The notes beneath the pieces were generated by a model. That model was not told where the DNA came from, did no database searches, and saw only the letters and a list, made by a program, of their open reading frames with translations. The position numbers were made by a program, and so were the translations under genes. This document shows positions 26,038 through 35,578 of a stretch of DNA of 64,000 nucleotides, in pieces (within the stretch, counting starts at the first letter, position 1; the number at the start of each line of letters is the position of its first letter). The DNA comes from Chitinophagaceae bacterium (lineage in GTDB: Bacteria > Bacteroidota > Bacteroidia > Chitinophagales > Chitinophagaceae): contig JADKKA010000022.1 of the NCBI GenBank assembly GCA_016720745.1, positions 248,001-312,000 of the forward strand, given 5' to 3'.

Positions 26038-27039
26038 ATGAAAAATGTTTTTGGGCTGATTTTAATCTTTCTTTTTCCGGCTGTATCCCTGCTGGCACAA
26101 AAGGGTGACCTGCTGGTAAAAAGCAGTGATAACGGGTTGTATCTGGATCACAAAGTGGCACCCAAGGAGTCTTATTATTCACTGGGCCGTTTGTACAATC
26201 TCCATCCTAAAACCATTGCCGCATTTAACAAGCTCGATATGAACAAAGGGCTGAATATTGATCAAAAGATCAGGGTTCCGCTAACAGATACCAATTTCAC
26301 CCAGAACGGTAACAGTGGTACACCGGTATTGTACAGGGTGGGAGAGAATGAGGGATTGCTTACGGTCAGCAAAAAGAATAATAATGTTACCCTGGCCAAA
26401 CTCCGGCAATGGAACGGGCTGAGCAGTGACCAGTTGAAAAAAGATGCAAAACTGATCATCGGGTTTCTGATGACAAAAGAAATGAAGGCGGTGACTATTG
26501 CCAGTAATCCTGTAAAGGAGGAACTGCCGCCAGTACCGGTAGAAAAGAAGGAGCCGGTTACACCCCCTGTAACAGCAACAGAAGATATCACCAAGAAGGA
26601 GGAAAAGAAAATAGCGGAAGCAGAGGAGAAATCTGAAAAGAAGGAAGAGAAGAAAGAGGAAAAAAAGGAAACCGTTCCTCCGGTAGTAAAAGATATGCGG
26701 AAGCCTTCGATAGAAGGCCAGGGCTATTTTAAATCCCATTTTGAGCAGCAGGTAAAAGTGATGCCGGTATCGAAAGAAGAAACGGTCACTTCCGGTATCT
26801 TCAAAACCACCAGCGGATGGGAGGATGCAAAATATTATTTACTGATGGATAAGGTGCAGCCAGGGACCATTATCAAACTGATTAATCCTTCTAATAATAA
26901 GGCTGTTTTTGCGAAAGTGCTGGGTGAAATGGCCGGGATCCGGCAGAACCAGGGTTATAATATCAGGATCAGTAATGCGGCGGCTGCAGCCTTAGAAATC
27001 TCCGAACAGGATAAATTCATTATCAAAACACAGTATTGA
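26038..27039 (+). CDS. Exported LysM-domain protein with C-terminal barrel-like domain
   Basis: A 333-residue exported protein that probably binds peptidoglycan. A signal peptide (ending VSLLAQ) is followed by two LysM-like repeats at about residues 37-80 (HKVAPKESYYSLGRLYNLHP) and 98-145 (YRVGENEGLLTVSKKNN), a Lys/Glu/Pro-rich linker of about 70 residues, and a C-terminal domain (265-333) with PGTIIKLINPSNNKAVFAKV that looks like a double-psi beta-barrel similar to RlpA-type proteins. It stands alone, 52 bases after the RNA methyltransferase, with CATCTTTG at 26011 as an imperfect -7 box. Enzyme activity is not claimed. Confidence 0.78.
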   Translation: MKNVFGLILIFLFPAVSLLAQKGDLLVKSSDNGLYLDHKVAPKESYYSLGRLYNLHPKTIAAFNKLDMNKGLNIDQKIRVPLTDTNFTQNGNSGTPVLYRVGENEGLLTVSKKNNNVTLAKLRQWNGLSSDQLKKDAKLIIGFLMTKEMKAVTIASNPVKEELPPVPVEKKEPVTPPVTATEDITKKEEKKIAEAEEKSEKKEEKKEEKKETVPPVVKDMRKPSIEGQGYFKSHFEQQVKVMPVSKEETVTSGIFKTTSGWEDAKYYLLMDKVQPGTIIKLINPSNNKAVFAKVLGEMAGIRQNQGYNIRISNAAAAALEISEQDKFIIKTQY

Positions 27040-27110
27040 TTAACCGGAATTGCTTGTAAAGGAAATGTAAGTGGTCGTTGATTCGGTCTACTGGATATTC
27101 TTACAGCGCG

Positions 27111-28061
27111 TTATTCAAAACGGTAACCTCTTAGAAATTCTTCTACGCCCATTTTTTTCTTTCCCTCGAGTTGTAATTCTTTTACCAGCAGGTAGCCATC
27201 CGGGCAGGCAAAGCGAAGAAAGGTTTTTCCATCGGTGTCCGGTGTGCCGGGAGCCTGCTCATGTGTCAACAGCAATTTTTCCGTACGATATATTTTCAGT
27301 GTTTTGTTGTTGAGCAGGGTAAATGCCCCCGGAAAAGGGGAGAGGCCCCTTACCAGGTTGTGAACCTGTGTCACTGGTTGATTGAATTGAATGCGGCAGG
27401 TGTCGGTAAATATTTTCGGGGCATGACGGAGGTCCATTTTTTCATTCGTTTCTTTTTCAAAAAACTCCTGTGGTTTTTCTTCTAAAGTTCCTGCCGCTAA
27501 TCCCTGAATCGTTTTCACCAGCAATTGGGCGCCGATTTCTTTCATCCTGTCATGCACTTCACCGGCCGTTTCATTTTCATGAATAGGGAATGATTCCTGT
27601 AGCAGGATATCGCCTGTATCAATTTCATGTTTCAGTTTAAATGTAGTGACTCCGGTGATCGTTTCTCCGTTGATCACGGCCCAGTTAATGGGGGCCGCAC
27701 CACGGTATTGGGGGAGGAGACTGCCGTGCAGATTGACACTACCCATAGGAGGCATATTCCAAACGATTTCCGGCAGCATCCGAAAGGCAACAACAATCTG
27801 TAAATCGGCTTTTAATAATCGGAGGTCTTCAATGAATGCAGGGTCTTTCAGTTTTGCAGGTTGCAGTACCGGGAGTCCATTTGCTGTTGCATATTGTTTA
27901 ACGGCACTTTCGGTTAGTTTCATTCCCCTGCCTGCGGGTTTATCTGGTGCGGTTACAACGCCAACGATCTGGCAGCCGGCTTTGGCCAGTGCATCCAGTG
28001 AGGCAACAGCAAATTCAGGTGTGCCCATGAAAACAATCCGCAGCGATGAGATATCCTTCAT
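27111..28061 (-). CDS. fmt: Methionyl-tRNA formyltransferase
   Basis: Adds a formyl group to initiator Met-tRNA using 10-formyltetrahydrofolate. The 316-residue protein has RIVFMGTPEFAVASLDAL at the start, VTAPDKPAGRGMKLTESAVK, the catalytic block VNLHGSLLPQYRGAAPINWA (Asn, His and later Asp in HEIDTGDILLQ), and the C-terminal tRNA-binding OB domain from about residue 205. The ATG at 28061 corresponds to the usual start. It lies 23 bases after the operon of exported proteins but has its own promoter. The convergent LysM gene ends 71 bases away. Confidence 0.96.
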   Translation of the reverse strand: MKDISSLRIVFMGTPEFAVASLDALAKAGCQIVGVVTAPDKPAGRGMKLTESAVKQYATANGLPVLQPAKLKDPAFIEDLRLLKADLQIVVAFRMLPEIVWNMPPMGSVNLHGSLLPQYRGAAPINWAVINGETITGVTTFKLKHEIDTGDILLQESFPIHENETAGEVHDRMKEIGAQLLVKTIQGLAAGTLEEKPQEFFEKETNEKMDLRHAPKIFTDTCRIQFNQPVTQVHNLVRGLSPFPGAFTLLNNKTLKIYRTEKLLLTHEQAPGTPDTDGKTFLRFACPDGYLLVKELQLEGKKKMGVEEFLRGYRFE

Positions 28062-28067
28062 AGCCTG

Positions 28068-28102
28068 CGAAGGTAAAGCATCTGTTATTTGCTTCTGCCA
28101 AA
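28068..28102 (-). promoter_or_regulatory. fmt promoter
   Basis: On the minus strand TTTG (28102-28099), 23 bases, then TACCTTCG (28075-28068), six bases before the fmt ATG. It overlaps the end of the upstream gene, so fmt can be expressed apart from the exported-protein operon. Confidence 0.45.
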
Positions 28103-29494
28103 CACGGTATAAATACCGGATCCGGGATACTGGGCATCCAGTATTTTCAGTAAACGCCCTCCTTTGATACAGGAGAAATGGGCGTGATAGAGCGTGGGTT
28201 TGCCCTCAATATCTGAGAACCTGATTTGCCAGTTATTGGGTATGCTGAATTTGCCCGCTGATTTAGCCTGACCATATTTCATACTGCCTACCTGTCCGTT
28301 AACGGCAATGATTTTCCAGTTATAAGTATTTCCTGCACCAAACTGGAAAGTTTGTGAAGACTGATTGATGTTCATGCCGGCATATTGACCAGTGTACACA
28401 TGGTACAATTGCTGAACGCCGGTAAAATCGCTGGTCCAGGCTCCGGTAAAATCACTGGCTGCAATAGCGAACTTATTATAATTGGTCATGGCAATGATCG
28501 GATTTAATAATTCTGTTTCGCTATCCCATCTGATGGTTTCAGGATCAAAACGGAAAGTTTGTACAAAGCTGTTTTTGTCGGGGCAGACTGCTTCAATCCA
28601 GCCGGTTTCTCCCTGTCGGAATAAGACGACAAACATTTTCTTTCCTGTCCTGTTATCCGTGGCCGTTCCCATTCCCAGGTAGGGACGGTTGTAGGTACTG
28701 ATATAGGCCGTTCTGTACTGCTGAAGGCTGCTGTAACGGGGAGCAACCAGGATATTCCATGCATTATTGACATGTGGTTCCGGATCTGCAGGAATAATGG
28801 TGCCTTGTTTGGGATAATGCAGGAGTACCCGGATATTCCCTTTGGTTACTTCCACCCAGTCGGGTTGTACGGTGCTGGTCCAGCCATCATCAAAATTGGT
28901 GGTAGTAAAAGCAAAACCATCGGCAGAAGCCTTTGTTTGCGTAACATTTCCTGTATTGGCACCAATAATATTGCCTGTTTTGGAACCAACATTACTATTG
29001 CTATTGCCGGCGGCAGGCTTCGACAGACTTACCGATTCAAGAAAAGCGGTCAGTTCTTTTTCATACACATTGGTATTGGTCAGTACCAGGATATTCACCA
29101 TCTTATTGAAACCGGTAGAGGTCACCAGCAGGGCAAGTCCTTTCTGGCCTTCGCTTTCAAACTGCGCATAACCGCTTTGGGCTTCCCATCCATTTTCCTT
29201 GGCAGCAGGCTGCATTTCCGGCGCTCCGCTGGTTTTGACCATTTCTTTTACGACGGTTTCCCAGGCAGCGTCAAAATTTTCTTTAGAATTATTGGTGGCC
29301 TGAATGGATTTGAAGATGGTGATCACACAATATGTTCCGGCTTTTGTATCTTCTTTTGAAAGCTGAACGGCATTGGCGCTTGCTTCTTTTTTCCACCCGG
29401 TTGGCGGGGTATAACTGATCAGGTCAAAATTTTGTTGCTGGCTAAAAGCAAAGCCGGGAATAAAGCAGGTCAGGATTATGAGTATCCTTTTCAT
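28085..29494 (-). CDS. Exported three-domain protein, paralogue A
   Basis: A 469-residue exported protein of unknown function. A signal peptide ends at GFAFSQ. Domain 1 (about 22-170) begins FDLISYTPPTGWKKE and resembles PsbP/DUF1795-like folds; a Ser/Asn/Gly linker follows; domain 2 (about 200-335) begins FDDGWTSTVQPDWVEV; domain 3 (about 345-469) has GAWTSDFTG, a run of beta strands and FSDIEGKP, like a lipocalin-type barrel. It is closely similar to the next upstream gene (29574-30935) and more distantly to 44047-45378. It is the last gene of the eight-gene minus-strand set, 79 bases after paralogue B. Confidence 0.7.
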   Translation of the reverse strand: MKRILIILTCFIPGFAFSQQQNFDLISYTPPTGWKKEASANAVQLSKEDTKAGTYCVITIFKSIQATNNSKENFDAAWETVVKEMVKTSGAPEMQPAAKENGWEAQSGYAQFESEGQKGLALLVTSTGFNKMVNILVLTNTNVYEKELTAFLESVSLSKPAAGNSNSNVGSKTGNIIGANTGNVTQTKASADGFAFTTTNFDDGWTSTVQPDWVEVTKGNIRVLLHYPKQGTIIPADPEPHVNNAWNILVAPRYSSLQQYRTAYISTYNRPYLGMGTATDNRTGKKMFVVLFRQGETGWIEAVCPDKNSFVQTFRFDPETIRWDSETELLNPIIAMTNYNKFAIAASDFTGAWTSDFTGVQQLYHVYTGQYAGMNINQSSQTFQFGAGNTYNWKIIAVNGQVGSMKYGQAKSAGKFSIPNNWQIRFSDIEGKPTLYHAHFSCIKGGRLLKILDAQYPGSGIYTVFGRSK

Positions 29495-29573
29495 ATGTAT
29501 CGGGTATTTGAGTAATGTTTTTTATGAAACATACAGTATACTGTTGTTGAACTAATAGAATTCAATGGCAAGG

Positions 29574-30935
29574 TTATTCAGCTTTTCCAAAACCAGTACC
29601 ATCGATCCATAAAACCCTGGCCCCTTTGATACAGGTGAAATAAACCGGGTAGGAACGGGGTTTCCCTTCTATGTCTGAGAAATTCACCTGCCAGTTGCCT
29701 GTCATGGAAAATTTGCCCGCTGATTTGGCATTCTGGAATTTGATATTGCCAACGAAGCCACTGGCCATATCTATTCTCCAGCGATAGGTATTCCCCGGGT
29801 TGAATGCAAACTCCTGGTTGGAGGCATGAGTGTCGGCACCGGCACTGGCACCGGTATAGGCATTTACATATTGTGTCAGCCCGGAAAAATTACTAGTCCA
29901 TTTGCCTTTCAGATCGCCTGCCCCCACAGCGAATTTATTATAGGTGGCCATTCGCTCCAGATTTTCCCATCCGTAGGATTCTGTATGATAGGCACCAAAG
30001 GCAGTTTCAAATGCTCGTTTACTATCTGTGATAAATTCCATATATCTGCCGCTGCCATTGGAATAATTCATCTTAAACAAAACGACATGGACTTTTTTGC
30101 CGCTTCCTTTTTCTACCAGATCGGCTTCTGCGAATTCAATCGGTTGCCAGCCGCTGACGGGTTTGAATTCGAAATTACTGCCACTGCTGTATCGGTTGGC
30201 AACAAGAATATTCCAGGCGTTTTTCAGCCCGTCCATTAAAACAGAATTGTAAGCATCTGCTTTTTTATTCGGATGATGGATCAGCACTTTTACGTTTCCT
30301 TTTCTTACTTCCACCCAGTCTTCCTGTACCGTACTGGTCCAGCCATCATCAAAATTGGTGGTATTGAAACTAAACCCATTGTTGACTGGTTTTGATGGGG
30401 TGTTGGTTGTATTTCCGGCATTCCCTGTTTTGGATCCAATCGATCCAGTACCCGATGATTCAGGGAGCTTTACCGATTCAAGGAAAGCGGTAAGTTCATT
30501 TTCAAAAACATTTGTATTGGTAAGCACCAGGATATTGACCATTTTCCCGGAGCCGGTTGATGTAATGAGCAGTACAATTCCTTTTTGGCCATCACTTTCA
30601 AATGGGGCATATCCGCTGATTGCTTCCCATCCGTTTTGCGTGGAACCAGGTTGCATTTCGGGGTTGCCGGTTACCTTCACCATTTCTTTAACTACCGATT
30701 CCCAGGCCGCATCAAAATTTTCCTGGGGTTTTGCGGGACTGGGTAAGGCTTTGAAAACGGTAATGATACAATAGCCTCCGGTTGTCGTATTTTCTTTGGA
30801 GAGTTGGAGGGCACTGGCCGTAACCTCTTTTTTCCAGTTACCGGGTGGATTATAACTGATGATATCAAACTGCTGTTGCTGTGCAACTATGCTGCTTGTT
30901 ACAAAAAACAGACTGACGGTAAGGATTAATTTCAT
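29574..30935 (-). CDS. Exported three-domain protein, paralogue B
   Basis: A 453-residue exported protein with the same plan as its neighbour: signal peptide ending SIVAQ, an N-terminal domain opening FDIISYNPPGNWKKE, a Gly/Thr/Asn-rich linker, a middle domain with NFDDGWTSTVQEDWVEVRKG and a C-terminal barrel-like domain with GKWTSNFSGLTQ and VNFSDIEGKPRSY. Long identical blocks with paralogue A (for example MVNILVLTNTNV) suggest a fairly recent tandem duplication. The start is ATG 30935, four bases after the upstream gene's stop, so the two are surely co-transcribed. Function unknown. Confidence 0.7.
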   Translation of the reverse strand: MKLILTVSLFFVTSSIVAQQQQFDIISYNPPGNWKKEVTASALQLSKENTTTGGYCIITVFKALPSPAKPQENFDAAWESVVKEMVKVTGNPEMQPGSTQNGWEAISGYAPFESDGQKGIVLLITSTGSGKMVNILVLTNTNVFENELTAFLESVKLPESSGTGSIGSKTGNAGNTTNTPSKPVNNGFSFNTTNFDDGWTSTVQEDWVEVRKGNVKVLIHHPNKKADAYNSVLMDGLKNAWNILVANRYSSGSNFEFKPVSGWQPIEFAEADLVEKGSGKKVHVVLFKMNYSNGSGRYMEFITDSKRAFETAFGAYHTESYGWENLERMATYNKFAVGAGDLKGKWTSNFSGLTQYVNAYTGASAGADTHASNQEFAFNPGNTYRWRIDMASGFVGNIKFQNAKSAGKFSMTGNWQVNFSDIEGKPRSYPVYFTCIKGARVLWIDGTGFGKAE

Positions 30936-30939
30936 GACA

Positions 30940-32763
30940 TCATTGTTTAGTAATTATAATATTGCTGATATACACATTGCCTTTGTCTACACCCGGCACT
31001 ACCGCATCGGTGCTCCATTCCAGTTTTGTGAAACTGTTTTTGTCGGATAGTTGCATCTCTTTCAAATAATCTCTTTTGTATTTGGGATCGCTTTCCACTT
31101 TTGTGCCATTGACAAAGGCGATGATCGTAGTACCTGATTTTACAATTTTGATATGTGCCTTGTTATTCTTATTTGAATAACTGGAGAATTCAATATCATG
31201 CGAGGTGATTTTGAAGGGCGGTAACTCAACCCTTGTTATTGCCATGGAAGGATAAATAGCAAGGTTTTCTGCATTGCCGGGAGTGAAGAAAAGGTTGACC
31301 GTATTTACGTTTCCGGATATTTTAAGGGTTACGGTACGACCGGTCCTGTTAGTAAAATCGGTGCAGCGTAAATCAAATTCCAGTGTGAAACCCGGGGGAA
31401 GTGGTTTCTTCATTGCTGAGGGGGTGATATTGGATCCACCATCCAGCAGCAGCCATTTTCCTGTTTCGTTGCTTTTTGATTCAATCGTAAACCCCCGGTT
31501 GTTTTCTGTCGACGTCCAGCCGGTTGGCATTCGGCCTGAAACAGCATCGCTGAAATCTTCCATGAAATGGATGCCTTCGGGATAGATTTTTGACTCTTTG
31601 GTATTTTTATCTTTCGTCTCTGCTTTTTCAATGGCAGCTGTCTGTGAAACTTCCTGCCTTGGCTGATAGGGTTTTCCTTTTACTTTTTCAGGGTTAAAGA
31701 AATAGTCGTACACATACTGGTAATTGAAATTCCGGGTCATTGCCCTGAATATTTCCAGATCAACCGTTTCGCTTTTTTCTGTCGCATATGGGAAACTGAT
31801 GTGAACGAGCTGTGGTTTATCGAGTTTGGATAATTCGTAATAAGTGGGAGAAAATTTATAAACCGGTAACATGGTACGGGTACTGGTTTGCTTTTGAAAG
31901 AGATCATTGTAATCGCTGCTGAAATCATACACACTCAGTTGTGAGTGATTGATATAGGCAGGCTCCTGCAGCCGGGACCTGTATTTATCCCTCAGTTTCC
32001 GGATATTCTCCTTGATACTGGTGTTCATAGAGCCGGTTTTGTCGGGATAGGCCCGGTCTGCGGCTTCTTCTCCTTTGTCAAGTACTTCGCCAATAGATAC
32101 CGGGACTACGGGTAGTTCCTGAACCGGGGAAAGGATGATATTGCATAATCTTCCTGTAAAATAGCAGAGATAGTTTCCTGTCAGTGATTTCAGTTCGGCA
32201 AACCTGCCGGCATTTTTCTGCCTGTCTTCTTCGTTTACCAGGTTACCCTTTGTATCATAGGACATGGTAAAATAGGTCTGGGTGGGGCTATTATAGAAAA
32301 TCGCTTCTTCAAGCCCCTTGATATGATTCGTTAAAATAGTAATTCTGCTAACGGTGGCGGGCTGGGATTTGATGATTTTTTTTCCGGTGACATCATAGCA
32401 AGGGCCCCAAAGTCCCATCGAAACCCCGGTACCATATGGAAAATATTCATCATTGTTTTTTGAATCAGGTAAGGCCAGTCTCTCAGGTTCAGGGACTCCG
32501 CCAACAGGTATATAGCTTTTTTTGATCCAATTGGTAAAGCTGTCAATCAGCGCAATGCGGTAAGCGCTATAGTTTCTTCCCTGAATTCGGGTTGATTTGC
32601 CGATGGCGTTGCCAACGGGAGGTAAGATCCGGGACCAGGGAATTACTTTGTTTTCCAGCTCATGCATGCCAGGGTTGGACACGGGCTGGCTTTTAGCAGT
32701 TGCCAATGATACCAATGCAATGAATACCAGGAACGGTTTCTTTAAATAGTGTCTGCACATCAT
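30940..32763 (-). CDS. Exported protein with C-terminal concanavalin-like domain
   Basis: A 607-residue exported protein of unknown function. Signal peptide cleavage is likely after TAKSQ. Residues 30-390 show no family I recognise; they contain many Tyr and Pro and a region describing YTGRLC-like strands. From about residue 400, HFMEDFSDAVSGRMPTGWT starts a concanavalin-like (laminin-G/DUF1080-like) beta-sandwich that ends in VYISNIIITKQ. A sandwich with the same opening and closing pattern occurs in the protein at 34012-35544. Spacing to its neighbours is 4 and 17 bases, which puts it inside the operon. Confidence 0.65.
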   Translation of the reverse strand: MMCRHYLKKPFLVFIALVSLATAKSQPVSNPGMHELENKVIPWSRILPPVGNAIGKSTRIQGRNYSAYRIALIDSFTNWIKKSYIPVGGVPEPERLALPDSKNNDEYFPYGTGVSMGLWGPCYDVTGKKIIKSQPATVSRITILTNHIKGLEEAIFYNSPTQTYFTMSYDTKGNLVNEEDRQKNAGRFAELKSLTGNYLCYFTGRLCNIILSPVQELPVVPVSIGEVLDKGEEAADRAYPDKTGSMNTSIKENIRKLRDKYRSRLQEPAYINHSQLSVYDFSSDYNDLFQKQTSTRTMLPVYKFSPTYYELSKLDKPQLVHISFPYATEKSETVDLEIFRAMTRNFNYQYVYDYFFNPEKVKGKPYQPRQEVSQTAAIEKAETKDKNTKESKIYPEGIHFMEDFSDAVSGRMPTGWTSTENNRGFTIESKSNETGKWLLLDGGSNITPSAMKKPLPPGFTLEFDLRCTDFTNRTGRTVTLKISGNVNTVNLFFTPGNAENLAIYPSMAITRVELPPFKITSHDIEFSSYSNKNNKAHIKIVKSGTTIIAFVNGTKVESDPKYKRDYLKEMQLSDKNSFTKLEWSTDAVVPGVDKGNVYISNIIITKQ

Positions 32764-32780
32764 GATGAAATCTGATAAAA

Positions 32781-33896
32781 TTATTTATAGTTAAATACTG
32801 GCGTATTCAGGGTGCTCACAATACCGGCAGCAGTCATTTTCCGGATACAGTTATTCCAGTCGTCAGCAATATACAAGTTTCCCTTGCTGTCAAAACTGAT
32901 TCCTCTTGGGAAGCTGAATAAAGCCGTTAATGCTTTGCCGTCTTTATATCCTTCCTGGGCCCTTCCACCTATGTTTTGCCCACAGGGGTCGATGATATTA
33001 TTGCCAGCGAGATGTATCACTTTTCCACCGGCAATTTTAGTCAGCCGGTGACTTCTGTTATCAGAATAAATGATTTCTCCCTGTTTATTCACAGTGAGAT
33101 AGCCGGGGTCAAAAAGCTCTGCTTTACTGGTATCGCCGGTGATATATACAGGACACCATTCTCTTTTGTAAGGTTTACCGGCAATATGAATAAAGGCCCC
33201 GGTACTCAGATTTATTTTCTCTACGCTGCGGGCAATACCCCCGGTTGTATAAATAAGATTGCCGTCCACATCGCAGGTCATCCCTGCCAGTCCGTTGGGA
33301 AGCACATATTTTCCCTCTGCATTTTTAAGCGTACTGACTTCCCCGGTGGCACTTATTTTCCGGATCAGGCTAAAGTTTTTGAGATACTTGAGTTTTTTGT
33401 CTTTTCCATAGAAAGGGTCTGTTACATAATTGGTGCCGATCTGGTCACTGATTTTATCATAGCTGTCTGTGACATAAAGATTGTCGTTTTTGTCAATCGC
33501 CATTCTGTCGATATTGGTAAACATGGCCGTATTCCGGTTGCCATCTGCAATCCTGTATTTATAGGGATCACCCGCATAATTTTCAATAGTCGCTTTGTTG
33601 TCGTCACTGATTCTTATTCTTTTAATGATGTTATCTTTTGCCACAAAAAGGTTGTCTTTTGAATCAATGACCAGGTTATAGAAAGTAACATCAAGCGCCC
33701 GGTTGCCTTCAATTTTTCTGAGTTCTATAAGGGTGCCGTCGGGTGTAATTTTGATGATGCCATATTTTACAAGTACAAACACATTATCCTTGCTGTCCAC
33801 TGCTACATCCCGGGGGGAGGAAGTTAATGGAACTGATTGCCCAAAACTGCTGAGCGACACAATGAGTGTGATGAGGATTGCTTTAAGTTTGGTCAT
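32781..33896 (-). CDS. Exported NHL-repeat beta-propeller protein
   Basis: A 371-residue exported protein. After a signal peptide (ending SSFGQ) come repeated NHL-type blades, each with a DxxDNxFV or DSKGNLYIADD pattern: PRDVAVDSKDNVFVL, LVIDSKDNLFVAKD, MAIDKNDNLYVTDS, MTCDVDGNLIYTT, LTVNKQGEIIYSDN and ISFDSKGNLYIADDW. This gives six blades. NHL propellers are usually binding platforms and sometimes lactonases; nothing here marks a catalytic site. It is co-directional with the genes on both sides (17 and 115 bases away). Confidence 0.78.
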   Translation of the reverse strand: MTKLKAILITLIVSLSSFGQSVPLTSSPRDVAVDSKDNVFVLVKYGIIKITPDGTLIELRKIEGNRALDVTFYNLVIDSKDNLFVAKDNIIKRIRISDDNKATIENYAGDPYKYRIADGNRNTAMFTNIDRMAIDKNDNLYVTDSYDKISDQIGTNYVTDPFYGKDKKLKYLKNFSLIRKISATGEVSTLKNAEGKYVLPNGLAGMTCDVDGNLIYTTGGIARSVEKINLSTGAFIHIAGKPYKREWCPVYITGDTSKAELFDPGYLTVNKQGEIIYSDNRSHRLTKIAGGKVIHLAGNNIIDPCGQNIGGRAQEGYKDGKALTALFSFPRGISFDSKGNLYIADDWNNCIRKMTAAGIVSTLNTPVFNYK

Positions 33897-33926
33897 GGGG
33901 TGTTTTTAGCCAGGGGTGTTAGGCAA

Positions 33927-33958
33927 TTGATATTTATTTCAGACTGTCATTAACTTTG
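33927..33958 (+). promoter_or_regulatory. Plus-strand promoter-like site inside a minus-strand operon
   Basis: TTG at 33927-33929, 21 bases, then TAACTTTG at 33951-33958, an exact -7 match with correct spacing. No plus-strand gene follows; transcription from here would run antisense into the 3' end of the gene at 34012-35544. Confidence 0.35.
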
Positions 33959-34011
33959 TTGGGTTGCAATTATCTCTTAATAAAATCATTCATTCAACCA
34001 GTTTCCGGCAA

Positions 34012-35544
34012 CTAGTAAACAGGTACATTGGTGAATTTACATTTTATTTCTCCGGAAAAACCTTCTGTGAAAGTTTCGGTCATTGCATCTCCCTTTGTCA
34101 CTGGTTTCAAGCCCTGGATCATGATGCCAAATGTAAAATAACCACTGGCTTTCCCATCTTCCATTTTTTCAATAACCAGTTTGCTGAGGGCTGAAACCGG
34201 GGGTAAATGACGTTCGAGCGATGCGTCTACATAAGATGCCAAGCTGCCATTGGCGATAATTGGTGAAAACTGATAGATATAAGGTTTTTTTGCAGCACCA
34301 TAATAAAGCACCGCTTCGGTATTTTTTATTTCCGGATACTTCTTGGTGCCATACAAAGGATTTTTCTGATTGATTTCTTTGAAATTAAAAGTTTCTGCTT
34401 TCAGGCTGGTATTCCCGGTCTCCAGTTTAATCTTGAAATAATTTTCTTTATAGTTGCCTTCTTCTTTGGTAGCCATAAATGTATAACTGTAGTCACCTGT
34501 TTTCATGATTTGTGCGTAAGGAAGACTTGTTGTTAGAATTTTACTTTGAAGGTCAACCTTTGTTACTGCTTCTGCCGCTGTCGCAGGTTTTGTATTGGTA
34601 TTGGAGGGCGCCTCAGGTGCTGTTGTAACTGTACTGGTATTGGCTGGCGGGTTGGCCGGTTTGGTGGCGGGGATATCTTTAGCTATCCGGATATTGCTGA
34701 CATAGAATTCGGAACCACCAACGGAGCCAAAATAGAAGCCAAGCTGGTTGGGGATATATTGCTGGTCAATCATTTCCATATCCAGAATTTTTTTATCATC
34801 CCACCAGAACCTGAATCTTTTTCCCTGTACACACATGCTGATATGAACCGGTATGGTATTACTATATAGCAACTGATCACTCATCCTGTCGACCAGTGAT
34901 TTGTAGATATTGTTATTTCCGGCCAGACTAACCCTTGTCTTTCTTCCTTCATCCCCGAGGATGGTGCTGACATAAGCGATTTGTTTCGCGTTACGGAGGA
35001 TCATTTCATCGGTCACCAGGCTGCCACCGGTATTGATCAGGGAGAAATCTATCCTGGGATCATAGTCTTTTTTTACGATCAGGATGTCAAACTCTACCGT
35101 GAAGCTGTTACTCCAGCTTTGTTTCTTGTTGCGGGTAATATGCGTTGCACTTACTGCGGCCATCTTGAGCCATTTACCTTTCAGACCTTCAGGTGCTACT
35201 ACCTCTGCAGAACTGGTGGTCAACCAGCCGGAAGGACTGTCACCGATTTTGTCTTTTTCAAAGTTGTCGAAATACAATACAGTGGAACCGGGTATAAAGT
35301 CGGAATCACCGTTGATTTTAGTAGTTGTGGTAGTGGCAGTGTTGGAGACCGGGGTCTCTTTTGAAGTCTCTTTATTGTTTACGGCAGCTGTCTGTTCTGT
35401 GTTATCAGCCGGCTTATCGGGTGATTTACTCACCGCATTCTCCGCTTTCTTTTTTAGTTTATTGAGGAGTTGTGCCTGACTTTGAAGGGTCAGGAAAGAG
35501 GTCAGTATGACCAGGTTGAGTGCGATAAATAATTTATTTTTCAT
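34012..35544 (-). CDS. Exported concanavalin-like domain protein
   Basis: A 510-residue exported protein of unknown function. From ATG 35544 it has a signal peptide ending LQSQAQ, then a short helical stretch (LLNKLKKKAENAVSK) and a Thr/Asn/Pro/Lys linker to about residue 80. Residues 85-290 form a concanavalin-like sandwich opening VLYFDNFEKDKIGDSPSGW and ending FYVSNIRIAKD, shared with the protein at 30940-32763. After a second Thr/Pro/Ala linker a beta-rich C-terminal domain (330-510) has no named relative. The longer frame to 35694 runs through the end of the upstream gene and is not used. Confidence 0.68.
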   Translation of the reverse strand: MKNKLFIALNLVILTSFLTLQSQAQLLNKLKKKAENAVSKSPDKPADNTEQTAAVNNKETSKETPVSNTATTTTTKINGDSDFIPGSTVLYFDNFEKDKIGDSPSGWLTTSSAEVVAPEGLKGKWLKMAAVSATHITRNKKQSWSNSFTVEFDILIVKKDYDPRIDFSLINTGGSLVTDEMILRNAKQIAYVSTILGDEGRKTRVSLAGNNNIYKSLVDRMSDQLLYSNTIPVHISMCVQGKRFRFWWDDKKILDMEMIDQQYIPNQLGFYFGSVGGSEFYVSNIRIAKDIPATKPANPPANTSTVTTAPEAPSNTNTKPATAAEAVTKVDLQSKILTTSLPYAQIMKTGDYSYTFMATKEEGNYKENYFKIKLETGNTSLKAETFNFKEINQKNPLYGTKKYPEIKNTEAVLYYGAAKKPYIYQFSPIIANGSLASYVDASLERHLPPVSALSKLVIEKMEDGKASGYFTFGIMIQGLKPVTKGDAMTETFTEGFSGEIKCKFTNVPVY

Positions 35545-35578
35545 GTTGCTTTGTTTGATGATTTGAATCATGGATGGC

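Noticed and set aside
28772..29359. 195-codon plus-strand frame
   Set aside because: It is a shadow of exported paralogue A; a matching shadow appears over paralogue B.
32976..33662. 228-codon plus-strand frame
   Set aside because: It is antisense to the NHL propeller gene, whose repeats explain the sequence.
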